From assembly GCA_021778415.1 (NCBI GenBank), contig JAJYCL010000030.1, positions 1 to 34,019 of the forward strand: a stretch of 34,019 nt of DNA, written 5' to 3'. The position numbers were made by a program, and so were the translations under genes. How positions within the stretch are numbered: position 1 is the stretch's first letter; the number at the start of each line of letters is the position of its first letter. Source of the DNA: a bacterium. Its GTDB lineage: Bacteria; Vulcanimicrobiota; Vulcanimicrobiia; Vulcanimicrobiales; Vulcanimicrobiaceae. The notes under the pieces were generated by a model. That model saw only the letters and a program-made list of their open reading frames with translations, did no database searches and was not told the origin of the DNA. Of this stretch, positions 8,939 to 16,134 are shown in pieces.

Positions 8939-10128
8939 ACCCGCGATTTTCTGATATTGACTATCTGCTCGATGGCTTCGACCGTGTAGAATCCGTGCCG
9001 GAGTTTCGAGCGCGTGTCGCAACAGGGGTACCGCTCAATGTGAAACTGGGCATCGATCCCACATCCCCTGATTTGCATCTCGGCTTCATGGTTGTCTTAG
9101 GGCAGTTGCAAAAATTTTCTGAAGCGGGTCATAACGTCACGCTTATTATCGGCGATTTTACCGCTCGCATCGGCGATCCCAGCGGAAAAAACGTGACGCG
9201 TCCAACGCTCACGACAGAAGAAATCGAAGCAAATATGCATACGTATCGTGAGCAAGCTGGGAAAGTGCTTGATCTTGAGCGTGTGAGTATTCGCTATAAT
9301 TCAGAATGGCTTGGAACGCTCGGCTTAAGCGATCTCATCCGTTTGCTCTCGCATACGACGGTCGCGCAAATCCTGGAACGCAATGATTTTCACAATCGCT
9401 ACAACGCCGGGACGCCGATCTCGCTCCATGAATTTTTATATCCGGTTGCCCAGGCCTACGATTCGGTGGCTATTCGTGCCGATCTTGAATTGGGCGGGAC
9501 GGATCAACTTTTTAACTTATTACTCGGTCGCCACTACCAAGAGCGCATGGGGCAACGAGCCCAAATTTGTGCGACGGTACCATTGCTTGTCGGTCTTGAT
9601 GGCGAGAAAAAGATGAGTAAGTCGCTCGGAAATTATGTCGGAATCGCAGAGCCGGCGAACGTCCAGTTCGGAAAGCTGATGTCGATCCCCGATGCGGTGC
9701 TTCCAACCTATCTGCGTTACGCGGCATTTTCAACGCAGCAAGAAGCCGATGCATTGGCCCAACGATTACGATCGGCAGCAACGAATCCCATGGACGAGAA
9801 AAAACAGCTCGCCGAGCAGATCGTTGCGCGCTATCATGGAGCGGGTCAAGCCGCTAGCGCACGAGACTATTTTGATCGGACGGTCGTCCGCAAAGAGATT
9901 CCAACCGAAAACATCCCGGAAATGTCGCGAGACGGGCGTGAACGGATTACCGATTTGCTTGTCGGGGCCGGGTTTGCAGCCAGCAAGCGAGAGGCCGAGC
10001 GACTTATCTCGGGGCATGGGGTCAAAGTCGATGGTATCGTCATCAGCGATCCCCGAGCTCTGTGGACGGCGACGCAAGATGCGGTGCTTTCCGTCGGCTC
10101 TCGAAAATTCGTTCGCATTGTATCGTAA
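8935..10128 (+). CDS. tyrS: Tyrosyl-tRNA synthetase
   Basis: Charges tRNA-Tyr with tyrosine using ATP. The 397-residue class I synthetase has GIDPTSPDLHLGF near 39-51 (HIGH-type motif as HLGF), the tyrosine and tRNA region GGTDQLFNLLLGRHYQE, the signature loop KMSKS at 226-230, and an S4 RNA-binding domain at about 330-395 (KREAERLISGHGVKVDG). Length and the S4 tail match the shorter TyrZ-like branch. The last residue of the HIGH motif is Phe where many orthologues have His; compare the finding. ATG overlaps the mutS2 stop (ATGA). The zinc-ribbon gene starts 14 bases after the stop. Confidence 0.95.
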   Translation: MNPRFSDIDYLLDGFDRVESVPEFRARVATGVPLNVKLGIDPTSPDLHLGFMVVLGQLQKFSEAGHNVTLIIGDFTARIGDPSGKNVTRPTLTTEEIEANMHTYREQAGKVLDLERVSIRYNSEWLGTLGLSDLIRLLSHTTVAQILERNDFHNRYNAGTPISLHEFLYPVAQAYDSVAIRADLELGGTDQLFNLLLGRHYQERMGQRAQICATVPLLVGLDGEKKMSKSLGNYVGIAEPANVQFGKLMSIPDAVLPTYLRYAAFSTQQEADALAQRLRSAATNPMDEKKQLAEQIVARYHGAGQAASARDYFDRTVVRKEIPTENIPEMSRDGRERITDLLVGAGFAASKREAERLISGHGVKVDGIVISDPRALWTATQDAVLSVGSRKFVRIVS

Positions 10129-10142
10129 AAACGGAGCGATCT

Positions 10143-10391
10143 ATGGCTGATCCAGAAGTGACCTACACCTCGTCGGTGCCGAAAATCGAAGGCAAACCGT
10201 TTGTTTGCAAGCGTTGTCATCGTGTGTACGCGCAGCCGCATACGGACGATCGCCCGATCCGTTGCGAGTGCGGATGGTGGTATTACAATAACGGCGTATC
10301 GATTCGCGAAGTTTTTTGGCCGCGCTTAGCGCCCTATCGCATGCCGGGCGAGTTAGCCCGGTTCTTCGGTCCCACCGATATTTTCGGCTAA
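10143..10391 (+). CDS. Small zinc-ribbon protein
   Basis: This 82-residue protein carries a compact zinc-ribbon pattern: Cys22 and Cys25 (VCKRCHRVY), then Cys41 and Cys43 (IRCECGWWYYN), that is CxxC-x15-CxC. The C-terminus is aromatic and Pro-rich (FWPRLAPYRMPGELARFFG). A GGAG at 10133-10136, six bases before the ATG, supports the start. The ribbon resembles those of RNA-polymerase-associated or ribosomal small proteins, but I cannot name the family. It is probably the last gene of the rlmD-tyrS transcription unit. Its 3' end overlaps the 3' end of hslO, on the other strand, by 39 bases. Confidence 0.8.
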   Translation: MADPEVTYTSSVPKIEGKPFVCKRCHRVYAQPHTDDRPIRCECGWWYYNNGVSIREVFWPRLAPYRMPGELARFFGPTDIFG

Positions 10392-11255
10392 AGCGAGAAT
10401 CTGCTCTCTGGTAAAGATCCACGGATGCTTGCAGTATTCGCAAATGACTTCTGCTTCGTTGCGCTCCGTGGCGATTGCGCGCAGCTCCTCGACGCCTAAA
10501 CCTCGAAGAACGCGCTCAACTTTTTCTTGCGTGCATAAACACGCAAAGCGAATATCAACGCTGCGATGGGCGCGCAATTCAAGTGGTCCGGCGAGCGCAT
10601 GGAGTAACGCATGTGCATCAGCACCATCGCGAATGAGTGTTGTAATCGGTGGCATGGCCCGTGCGCGTTCTTCGAGTAATGCGATGGTTTTTTCGTCGGC
10701 GCCGGGGAGAACTTGGGCAATAATGCCGCCGGCAGCCTGTACTCCTTGCGGGTTCGCCAGCACACCAAGGGCAACAACGCTCGGAATCTGCTCCGAGGCG
10801 ACGAGGTACGCAGCCAAATCCTCGGCAATTTCTCCGCTATGCAATGGGACGACCGACGAGTACGGATTGCCTGCGTCATAGGATTTCATGACTTGTAGGT
10901 TGCCTGCTCCGACGATTCCGGCGACATCGAATTTTCCTCGGCTATTAAGCGGCAAATCGGCCCGCGGATCCCGAGCATAGGCACGAGCCCCGACGGCTCC
11001 GTCGGCAAGCATCCATGATTCGGCCGAGAGCCCACCGATGGGGCCATCACCAACGATCTGCAAGGTGACGCGTTCGCTCCCTTTGAGCGTTCCGCCGAAC
11101 AATGCGGCACCCGTGATGAGGCGGCCCACTGCTGCCGTCGTCGTCGGTGCAAAGTCGTGTCGATCGCGAGCTTCGGTCACGAGCCGTGTCGTGATGGCGG
11201 CGACGATGGCGATTCCCGCGTCGGGTGCTGCGGCTGAAACGATGATATCTTGCAT
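10353..11255 (-). CDS. hslO: Hsp33 redox-regulated chaperonin
   Basis: Hsp33 is a cytosolic holdase that is switched on when oxidation releases zinc from its C-terminal cysteines. The 300-residue product has the N-terminal Hsp33 fold with hallmark segments AVGRLITGAALFGGTLK and SRGKFDVAGIVGAGNLQV. The zinc centre is Cys239-x-Cys241 and Cys272-x-x-Cys275 (ACLC; CEYC). Both pairs are intact, so redox control should work. The ATG at 11255 is chosen because GGAAAGAG lies before it and family N-termini begin there; the frame stays open upstream but that part is antisense to aroQ. It diverges from aroQ (51 bases between starts) and overlaps the zinc-ribbon gene tail to tail. Confidence 0.93.
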   Translation of the reverse strand: MQDIIVSAAAPDAGIAIVAAITTRLVTEARDRHDFAPTTTAAVGRLITGAALFGGTLKGSERVTLQIVGDGPIGGLSAESWMLADGAVGARAYARDPRADLPLNSRGKFDVAGIVGAGNLQVMKSYDAGNPYSSVVPLHSGEIAEDLAAYLVASEQIPSVVALGVLANPQGVQAAGGIIAQVLPGADEKTIALLEERARAMPPITTLIRDGADAHALLHALAGPLELRAHRSVDIRFACLCTQEKVERVLRGLGVEELRAIATERNEAEVICEYCKHPWIFTREQILALAENIGGTEEPG

Positions 11256-11306
11256 GCGTCGCTCTTTCCGAGGTCGGCTCCGGTTCCTTCCCGAAGTCGC
11301 CGAGAC

Positions 11307-11735
11307 ATGCGCCTGCTTATCATTCACGGCCCAAATCTCAATCTGCTCGGCGAGCGAGAACCCTCGATGTACGGGACGCAAACGCTTGAGCAATTGAATA
11401 CGTGCATTACGGACGAAGCGCGAGAGCTCGGAATCGCAGTGCGGTGTATGCAAAGCAACAGTGAAGGCGCCATCATCGATGCGTTGCACGAAGCTCGGCT
11501 GAATTGCGATGGCGTCATTATCAATCCCGGCGCCTACTCGCATTATTCCCTGGCAATCGCTGACGCAATCCGGTCGATAGCGATTCCCGTCGTGGAGGTG
11601 CATCTGTCGAATACCGCAGCGCGCGAAGAGGCCAGGCGCATATCCGTCGTCGCCGCGGCGTGTCGCGGAAGCGTCGCCGGGTTCGGTTGCGATTCCTACC
11701 TCCTTGCGCTTCGGAGTTTTGCAAAAAAAGCCTGA
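11307..11735 (+). CDS. aroQ: Type II 3-dehydroquinate dehydratase
   Basis: Catalyses the third step of the shikimate pathway, 3-dehydroquinate to 3-dehydroshikimate. The 142-residue length is typical of the dodecameric type II enzyme. Motifs: IHGPNLNLLGEREPSMYG with Arg17 and catalytic Tyr22; MQSNSEGAIIDALHEA; INPGAYSHYSLAIADAI; and VVEVHLSNTAAREEARR with His99 and Arg106. ATG at 11307 gives the canonical start; the longer in-frame start at 11250 would overlap the hslO start. Ribosome site is weak. No other aro genes are nearby. Confidence 0.93.
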   Translation: MRLLIIHGPNLNLLGEREPSMYGTQTLEQLNTCITDEARELGIAVRCMQSNSEGAIIDALHEARLNCDGVIINPGAYSHYSLAIADAIRSIAIPVVEVHLSNTAAREEARRISVVAAACRGSVAGFGCDSYLLALRSFAKKA

Positions 11736-11840
11736 AAAATAAGGCGATTTCACGCATTTGCGGGAGGAACGTGCGATAAACTCTCGTAACGATGCGCCTC
11801 AGGCGGCTTGGCCGCAATTGCACTATCCCGTATTTGCTCT

Positions 11841-11846
11841 GGAGGA
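11841..11846 (+). promoter_or_regulatory. Strong ribosome binding site of the HU gene
   Basis: GGAGGA lies eight bases before the TTG at 11855 and fixes that codon as the HU start; the in-frame ATG at 11792 would add 21 residues that HU proteins do not have. Confidence 0.8.
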
Positions 11847-11854
11847 ACATCGTT

Positions 11855-12211
11855 TTGACGAAAGCCGACCTTATTCAAGTCGTGTCGGAAGAGGCCGAAC
11901 TCAGCAAGCGCCAGGCTGGCGAAATTGTCGACCTCATTCTCGACGAGATTAAGACCGCGCTACAGAAGGGCGACCGCGTCGCGCTGACGCCGTTCGGTAG
12001 CTTTGTCGTTCGTGCGCGTAAAGCACGCGAAGGACGCAACCCAAAAACCGGTGAGAAAATCAAAATTGCCGCGCGTAAGGTTCCGGCCTTCGTCGCGGGC
12101 AAGGGGCTCAAAGAGGCTGTCGGCGGCGCCAAAAAGGCTGCTGTTGCCAAAAAAGCTCCCGCCAAGAAAGCCCCGGCCAAGAAGGCCGCAGCAAAGGGCC
12201 GCAAGCGCTAA
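11855..12211 (+). CDS. hup: HU-family nucleoid protein with Lys/Ala-rich tail
   Basis: HU bends and wraps DNA as a dimer. Residues 1-90 are the canonical fold: MTKADLIQVVSEEAELSKRQ, then LTPFGSFVVRARKAREGRNP with the beta-arm and NPKTGEKIKI, followed by VPAFVAGKGLKEAV. Residues about 93-118 form an extra basic tail built of KKA and PAKKA units (KKAPAKKAPAKKAAAKGRKR), as in actinobacterial HupB or histone H1-like tails, expected to add non-specific DNA binding. Start is TTG with a strong GGAGGA. The gene stands alone, upstream of tRNA-Pro, and no clear intrinsic terminator with a T tract follows it. Confidence 0.93.
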   Translation: MTKADLIQVVSEEAELSKRQAGEIVDLILDEIKTALQKGDRVALTPFGSFVVRARKAREGRNPKTGEKIKIAARKVPAFVAGKGLKEAVGGAKKAAVAKKAPAKKAPAKKAAAKGRKR

Positions 12212-12226
12212 ATTCTTGCGCTGACG

Positions 12227-12235
12227 TGCTATGAT
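12227..12235 (+). promoter_or_regulatory. Putative extended -10 promoter of tRNA-Pro
   Basis: TGCTATGAT combines an extended TG motif with a TATGAT -10 hexamer. Predicted transcription start is near 12242, about 30 bases before the mature tRNA, as expected for a pre-tRNA leader. No clear -35 box is seen, which extended -10 promoters tolerate. Confidence 0.5.
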
Positions 12236-12238
12236 GTC

Positions 12239-12265
12239 GGACGCGATCGCTTTGCGGTCGCGTCC
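12239..12265 (+). other. Perfect inverted repeat in the tRNA leader
   Basis: GGACGCGA at 12239-12246 pairs with TCGCGTCC at 12258-12265, leaving an 11-base loop. There is no T tract after it, so it is not a classical terminator for the HU gene. It may be a leader hairpin of the pre-tRNA or help end HU transcripts by another route. Confidence 0.5.
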
Positions 12266-12271
12266 GCTCGT

Positions 12272-12349
12272 CGGGCTGTAGCGCAGCTTGGTTAGCGCGC
12301 TTGACTGGGGGTCAAGAGGTCGCAAGTTCGAATCTTGTCAGCCCGACCA
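12272..12349 (+). tRNA. tRNA-Pro (anticodon GGG)
   Basis: The acceptor stem CGGGCTG pairs with CAGCCCG, followed by A and an encoded CCA. D arm is AGCTTGGTTA with GCGC stem; anticodon arm CTTGA-CTGGGGG-TCAAG gives loop CT-GGG-GG, so the anticodon is GGG, reading CCC and CCU proline codons. T arm GCAAG-TTCGAAT-CTTGT is canonical. Length is 78 bases including CCA. It stands alone between a promoter-like element and a strong terminator, so it is probably transcribed singly. Confidence 0.96.
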
Positions 12350-12353
12350 TTTG

Positions 12354-12395
12354 AAACTCCCTCCATCTCACATTGAGATGGAGGGAGTTTTTCTT
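12354..12395 (+). terminator. Strong intrinsic terminator after tRNA-Pro
   Basis: A perfect 16-bp stem (AACTCCCTCCATCTCA at 12355-12370 with its complement at 12374-12389) closes a three-base loop and runs into TTTTTCTTC. It begins five bases after the CCA of the tRNA. A matching A-run is nearly absent on the other side, so it works best in the plus direction. Confidence 0.93.
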
Positions 12396-12595
12396 CATAT
12401 CTTCCCGCAGGGGCGCATTTTCTATGATAGATTTGTCGGTGATTCGTTGAAGGGGTGTCCTGTGCAGCTTGTTGCTTTTCCTGAAAATCTCAGCGATCTG
12501 ACCGGACGAGGTGCCCCTTCAGCGTCTCTTTTCCGCCGCGCCCTCCTTGAGCCGAAGGGCCGGATGTTTGTAACGCAACGACGAGGCTCAACACA
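12396..12595 (+). other. Non-coding leader before the STAND regulator
   Basis: About 200 bases with no supported gene. A TATGAT hexamer at 12423-12428 could be a -10 box, but there is no good -35. An 8-base inverted repeat, TGAAGGGG at 12448-12455 and CCCCTTCA at 12514-12521, could fold over 58 bases of loop. GAGG at 12583-12586 is a plausible ribosome site for the TTG at 12596. The region may be a regulatory 5' leader, but nothing is conclusive. Confidence 0.35.
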
Positions 12596-15157
12596 TTGTT
12601 AGAACCGAAATACCTTCCGTCCGATAATGCCCTTTTGTCCCGCCTAGACGCAGTATTTCATTACAAAAGCGAATGTATACTTGCTGCGATTACGAGTGCT
12701 GAGGAACCGGACATTGTGGTTGTCGGCTTGCCGGGTTCCGGACGCACGCATGCAATGCATCTGATCATTGAAAATTTTAAAAATTACCGCATGCGCGATC
12801 TCGATGTTTTGCCCGTCTTAGCACAAATCTCGGGCTTTCAAAGTGAGCCAAAAGATTCGCACTTTCGTTCGGTGACAAAAACGCGCGTAAATGGCGCGTC
12901 GTATCTTCGCCTTTATCCGTTTGCCGATAGCTTGCTCATCGACGAATCCTATCTCTGGCTGAATTCCGGCGATATTGCCGATATTTTTCCGCCAGTTCGC
13001 TATTCAAATGAATTTCGCTCCGCGCTGGATGATCGCTTTGGTGGATGGCCTGCGGGAGTATCTGCCGTAGTAAAGAGAATCGCGCTTGGTGAGAAAGCGT
13101 TACAGCAAACAATTGATGATGCGACGGATGACCTTGCGACGCGTTATTTTGCAAAATTTTTCTATGGTTTGCATGATAGTCTCATCGACGATATTCTGTT
13201 TTGTGTGGCCGCACGCGGGTGCACGCTAAAGTTGCTGAATGAACTCGGATTCGCAGGCAAACGTGAAAGCGTCGAGCGGTTCAGGCTAAAGGGATTAGTC
13301 GATGTTGTTGGTGCCGATGAGCGGATTGCGATACCGCGTCCAGTCGTAGCCGCAAGCCACCATCAATTCGGACGTCTTTCTGTTCTCGGCTTTGAACTGG
13401 CCGATTCCCTGAATCGACATGGCAATATTGTTGACGCGGCGATGGTGCTGCAAAATGTCGGGGCAACGCTTGCGGCATTATCTTTACTGCAAACCGAGAA
13501 GAAACTGCCGTATTTGGCGCTCTCGGACGACACCGCCGAACGTGAGTGTCTTCGACTCGATGATGCTGTGATTATTCACGATCCATTTCTCTGGCTCAGC
13601 GTTTATACGCATCGATCCCGGCTGGTATCTGGGCAGCAACTTTTAGCCGAGGTGGAGAACCTTCTCGCCGCTACTGACGAAGATCTCGATGGAAAGCTAC
13701 TGCTGCGCGAAATTTTGCTTCTCATTCGAGATATTCATTTGAGCGAAATAAAGCGACCACAACTTGATGAGCAACATGTACGACGCGTTGTCGAACATTG
13801 GCAAGAGACGCCATATGCTGTAATGGTAGCATTTTTAGCGGGCTCGCATTGTGCCATAAATGGATTGTATAAGGAATCTGAAACTTATTTCGTTTTAGCA
13901 CAATCGCTCGCGAATCATGAGGCGAACGTTGTTACGTACGGAAATGAGCGATTATTACGATTGGTTCGTTGCCAGGGCGATATGATCCACGAGGCGGAGT
14001 TTTCGAAGTATGTCTTTCATTTGACAAAATTTGCAAGCTCTCCGAGTGCTCAGAATAGTGCATACTTTGAAGTGGCAACGAGTGCTTGGCTTCTTGGAGA
14101 TGAGGAGCTCTTCGATGCGGCCATTGTGAAATTGGAACGCATCGACGGGTCTCGGTTTTTAGCTCCTTACAAGGAGTTTACTCGTGCCGCTCGCGGCCTG
14201 AATTTCGATGAGCGCTGCGGCTCATCATATTTCCAATCGTGGATGTTGCTCGTTGCGGGCTTGTTGCCGAACAGAGAGCAGGCGGATGCGGAACTTCTCA
14301 AGCGCGCGTATGATCTGTCAAGAGTTTCCGGTTCTCGCTTCCTCGAAGGAATTGCGGGGATGGCGTATGCGCGGACATTGAGCGGTCCACAACGTGAGCA
14401 TCTTCTTGAATCCATTGTGGTTACGGCGGATGAATTCGGGCAATATACACTTGCGTCGCGCGCGAAGGAACTCATGGCAGGTCAAGAACTTGAATCCGAG
14501 TTGCATCCCGGATGGCTCAAGCGCTACGCTACCGATCGGTTTTTTGGCGACCAGTCGATTCCACACTTGGCGCTTTTTGAAGGCGTAGCAACGATTGATG
14601 GCGAGCGGGTTTCACTTGGCGAAAAAACTCATATGCTCTTGACGTTGCTGTCGGTGGCACCTGGAGATGTGAGTGCCGCATCGTTAATGAGCGCAATATG
14701 GCCCGATGCCACAAATGAATCGGCGCGAAATGCCTTAAAAATGTGCGTCCGACGAACTCGCAATGTCTTGCGCTCAGAAAATGCCATTACAAAAACGCAC
14801 TTGGGATATCAAATCGATCCGTCGTTGCGTAGCGATATTGGCGAAATGCAAAAATGGATAGAGGATATTTCGGAATCGGAAGCCGCGAGCTCCATGATCG
14901 AAACGGGAGCCGAATTTTTGCTCGCCCTCCTCAAAGGGCTCCCGCTTGAGTTGCAACGCTATGATGCATTTGATGACATTCGTCCGATGCTCACTACGTT
15001 GGAACGGGATGTAAAATCGCGACTAATGGACCGGCTGTCGCGGCACGCATGCTCCGGACGAACCCGAGATATAGTCAGACAGATGTCGCAGTTCGACCCT
15101 GAAACTGCCGAAGAATTTCATGCTGCCATAGAATCCCATGTACATACGACACCGTAG
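12596..15157 (+). CDS. STAND-type ATPase regulator with C-terminal winged helix
   Basis: This 853-residue protein looks like a signal-integrating transcription factor of the MalT/SARP type. N-terminus: P-loop GLPGSGRTHAM (residues 44-54) with Arg50 where the Walker lysine is expected; Walker B SLLIDESYLWL around Asp116-Glu117; and FGGWPAGVSAV, typical of the MalT-like arm. Residues about 260-640 are helical and TPR-like. Residues about 655-750 resemble an OmpR/SARP winged helix (ERVSLGEKTHMLLTLL, then SLMSAIWPDATNESARNALK and VRRTRNVL), followed by a BTAD-like helical tail. The TTG start has GAGG nine bases upstream. Codon use is richer in A and T than its neighbours. Its target genes are unknown; the adjacent small gene at 15244 is a candidate. 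Whether it hydrolyses ATP despite the Arg is open. Confidence 0.75.
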   Translation: MLEPKYLPSDNALLSRLDAVFHYKSECILAAITSAEEPDIVVVGLPGSGRTHAMHLIIENFKNYRMRDLDVLPVLAQISGFQSEPKDSHFRSVTKTRVNGASYLRLYPFADSLLIDESYLWLNSGDIADIFPPVRYSNEFRSALDDRFGGWPAGVSAVVKRIALGEKALQQTIDDATDDLATRYFAKFFYGLHDSLIDDILFCVAARGCTLKLLNELGFAGKRESVERFRLKGLVDVVGADERIAIPRPVVAASHHQFGRLSVLGFELADSLNRHGNIVDAAMVLQNVGATLAALSLLQTEKKLPYLALSDDTAERECLRLDDAVIIHDPFLWLSVYTHRSRLVSGQQLLAEVENLLAATDEDLDGKLLLREILLLIRDIHLSEIKRPQLDEQHVRRVVEHWQETPYAVMVAFLAGSHCAINGLYKESETYFVLAQSLANHEANVVTYGNERLLRLVRCQGDMIHEAEFSKYVFHLTKFASSPSAQNSAYFEVATSAWLLGDEELFDAAIVKLERIDGSRFLAPYKEFTRAARGLNFDERCGSSYFQSWMLLVAGLLPNREQADAELLKRAYDLSRVSGSRFLEGIAGMAYARTLSGPQREHLLESIVVTADEFGQYTLASRAKELMAGQELESELHPGWLKRYATDRFFGDQSIPHLALFEGVATIDGERVSLGEKTHMLLTLLSVAPGDVSAASLMSAIWPDATNESARNALKMCVRRTRNVLRSENAITKTHLGYQIDPSLRSDIGEMQKWIEDISESEAASSMIETGAEFLLALLKGLPLELQRYDAFDDIRPMLTTLERDVKSRLMDRLSRHACSGRTRDIVRQMSQFDPETAEEFHAAIESHVHTTP

Positions 15158-15215
15158 CTTTCTCGTAGGACACGAGACGCCGGGATTGAGACACGTTTGT
15201 GACCCCCGACGTCTC

Positions 15216-15221
15216 TATACT
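15216..15221 (+). promoter_or_regulatory. Putative -10 box for the small gene at 15244
   Basis: TATACT lies 22 bases before the ATG at 15244, with a predicted start near 15228 just before the ribosome site. A TTGAGA at 15186 is too far (24-base spacer) to be an ordinary -35, and a closer one is not obvious, so the promoter may need an activator. Confidence 0.4.
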
Positions 15222-15243
15222 CATTCACGAGGAGGATACAGAG

Positions 15244-15558
15244 ATGTCAACGACAGCTACCCACACGCGATTCGATGACGTCGACGTTGAGTTCGAGCAT
15301 ATTCGCGACCATAGTTCGCAAATCAAGAAATTTGTGGCTCGGCACGGTGAGCACTCTGCGATGATCTTTGCGCGCGCCTTAACCGCCAGCTCGAAGCAAG
15401 GTGACGAGTATTTTCGGTTCCTCGTGGGCGCGCCGCGAGATGACGACTTCGATGAAGCGTGCCAGATCGTTCGTTCAATTGGCCGTGACGCCGCCGCGCT
15501 GCTCCCACAACTCGTCTTCACGTACTACCATCGGGCCCAGCTCGATTTGTACGTCTAG
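15244..15558 (+). CDS. Small acidic soluble protein, unknown function
   Basis: This 104-residue protein starts at ATG 15244, eight bases after a strong GGAGG (15231-15235); an earlier in-frame start at 15199 would place the ribosome site inside the coding region. It has no signal peptide or membrane segment. It is predicted mostly helical (FEHIRDHSSQIKKFVARHGE; ALTASSKQGDEYFRFL; DEACQIVRSIGRDAAALLP) and ends in aromatic HRAQLDLYV. I recognise no family. The strong translation signal suggests good expression. Position 86 bases after the STAND regulator with its own -10-like box suggests it could be that regulator's target. Confidence 0.75.
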   Translation: MSTTATHTRFDDVDVEFEHIRDHSSQIKKFVARHGEHSAMIFARALTASSKQGDEYFRFLVGAPRDDDFDEACQIVRSIGRDAAALLPQLVFTYYHRAQLDLYV

Positions 15559-15603
15559 CATAAATTTGACCATGTGCGAGTAGGTACGCGAGTCACGCGA
15601 GAT

Positions 15604-15638
15604 ACGGCTTGGAATTGGGGTGTCCGATTCCAAGCCGT
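15604..15638. other. Perfect 12-bp inverted repeat upstream of the RNase H-like gene
   Basis: ACGGCTTGGAAT at 15604-15615 and ATTCCAAGCCGT at 15627-15638 frame an 11-base loop. No T tract follows on the plus side. It lies 46 bases after the small gene and 44 bases before the RNase H-like start, so it could be a weak terminator, an mRNA-end stabiliser or a leader hairpin. Confidence 0.6.
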
Positions 15639-15681
15639 CGGGGGGCGGAGACTCGTTCTTCGGCGCGAAGAGTCGTCGGCG

Positions 15682-16134
15682 ATGGCGAATCTCTTGGATG
15701 CTCTTCCCGTTGACGCGACACTGTTTGCCGATGGCGGATCCCGCGGGAACCCGGGGCCGGCCGCCTCGGGCGCGGTCCTCTTTGCTGCCGACGGACGTAT
15801 CGTGCGCGAGGTCGGGGAGTACATCGGTATCAAAACCAACAATGTCGCCGAATGGAATGCGCTCGTCATCGGCTTGCGTGCAGCCAAAGAAGAAGGCTTT
15901 CGCTCACTAGCCATTCGCATGGACTCGGAACTTGTCGTCAAGCAAGTTCGAGGTGAATATCGCGTGAAACATGTCGACCTTCAGCCGCTGCATCAGGCAG
16001 CGATGCGATTGCTTCGCGGCTTTGATCGGATCGATATCGCACACGTTCCGCGCAATCAGAATAAAGATGCCGATCGCGTTGTGAATCGCGTGCTCGATGC
16101 GGTGGCGCAATCTCAACGGGAGCAAGCCTTATGA
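15682..16134 (+). CDS. RNase HI-family protein
   Basis: This 150-residue protein has the RNase H fold and acidic residues: first Asp in LFADGGSRGNPGPAASGAVL, Glu in NNVAEWNALVIGL, Asp in IRMDSELVVKQVRGEY, and the late Asp in NQNKDADRVVNRVLD. It belongs to the short RNase HI-like group without the basic handle of E. coli RnhA and would cut RNA in RNA-DNA hybrids. ATG at 15682 gives a compact family-length protein; a GTG 36 codons earlier would include the inverted repeat at 15604 and is unlikely. The last bases overlap the next gene by four (ATGA), so the two are coupled. Confidence 0.87.
   Translation: MANLLDALPVDATLFADGGSRGNPGPAASGAVLFAADGRIVREVGEYIGIKTNNVAEWNALVIGLRAAKEEGFRSLAIRMDSELVVKQVRGEYRVKHVDLQPLHQAAMRLLRGFDRIDIAHVPRNQNKDADRVVNRVLDAVAQSQREQAL

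Noticed and set aside
11758-11836. Promoter for the HU gene
   Set aside because: Candidates such as TTGGCC-17-TATTTG are weak and would start transcription inside the ribosome site; I could not support one.
12288-12602. 104-codon frame through tRNA-Pro and its terminator
   Set aside because: It runs across a tRNA and a perfect terminator and has no ribosome site or domain.
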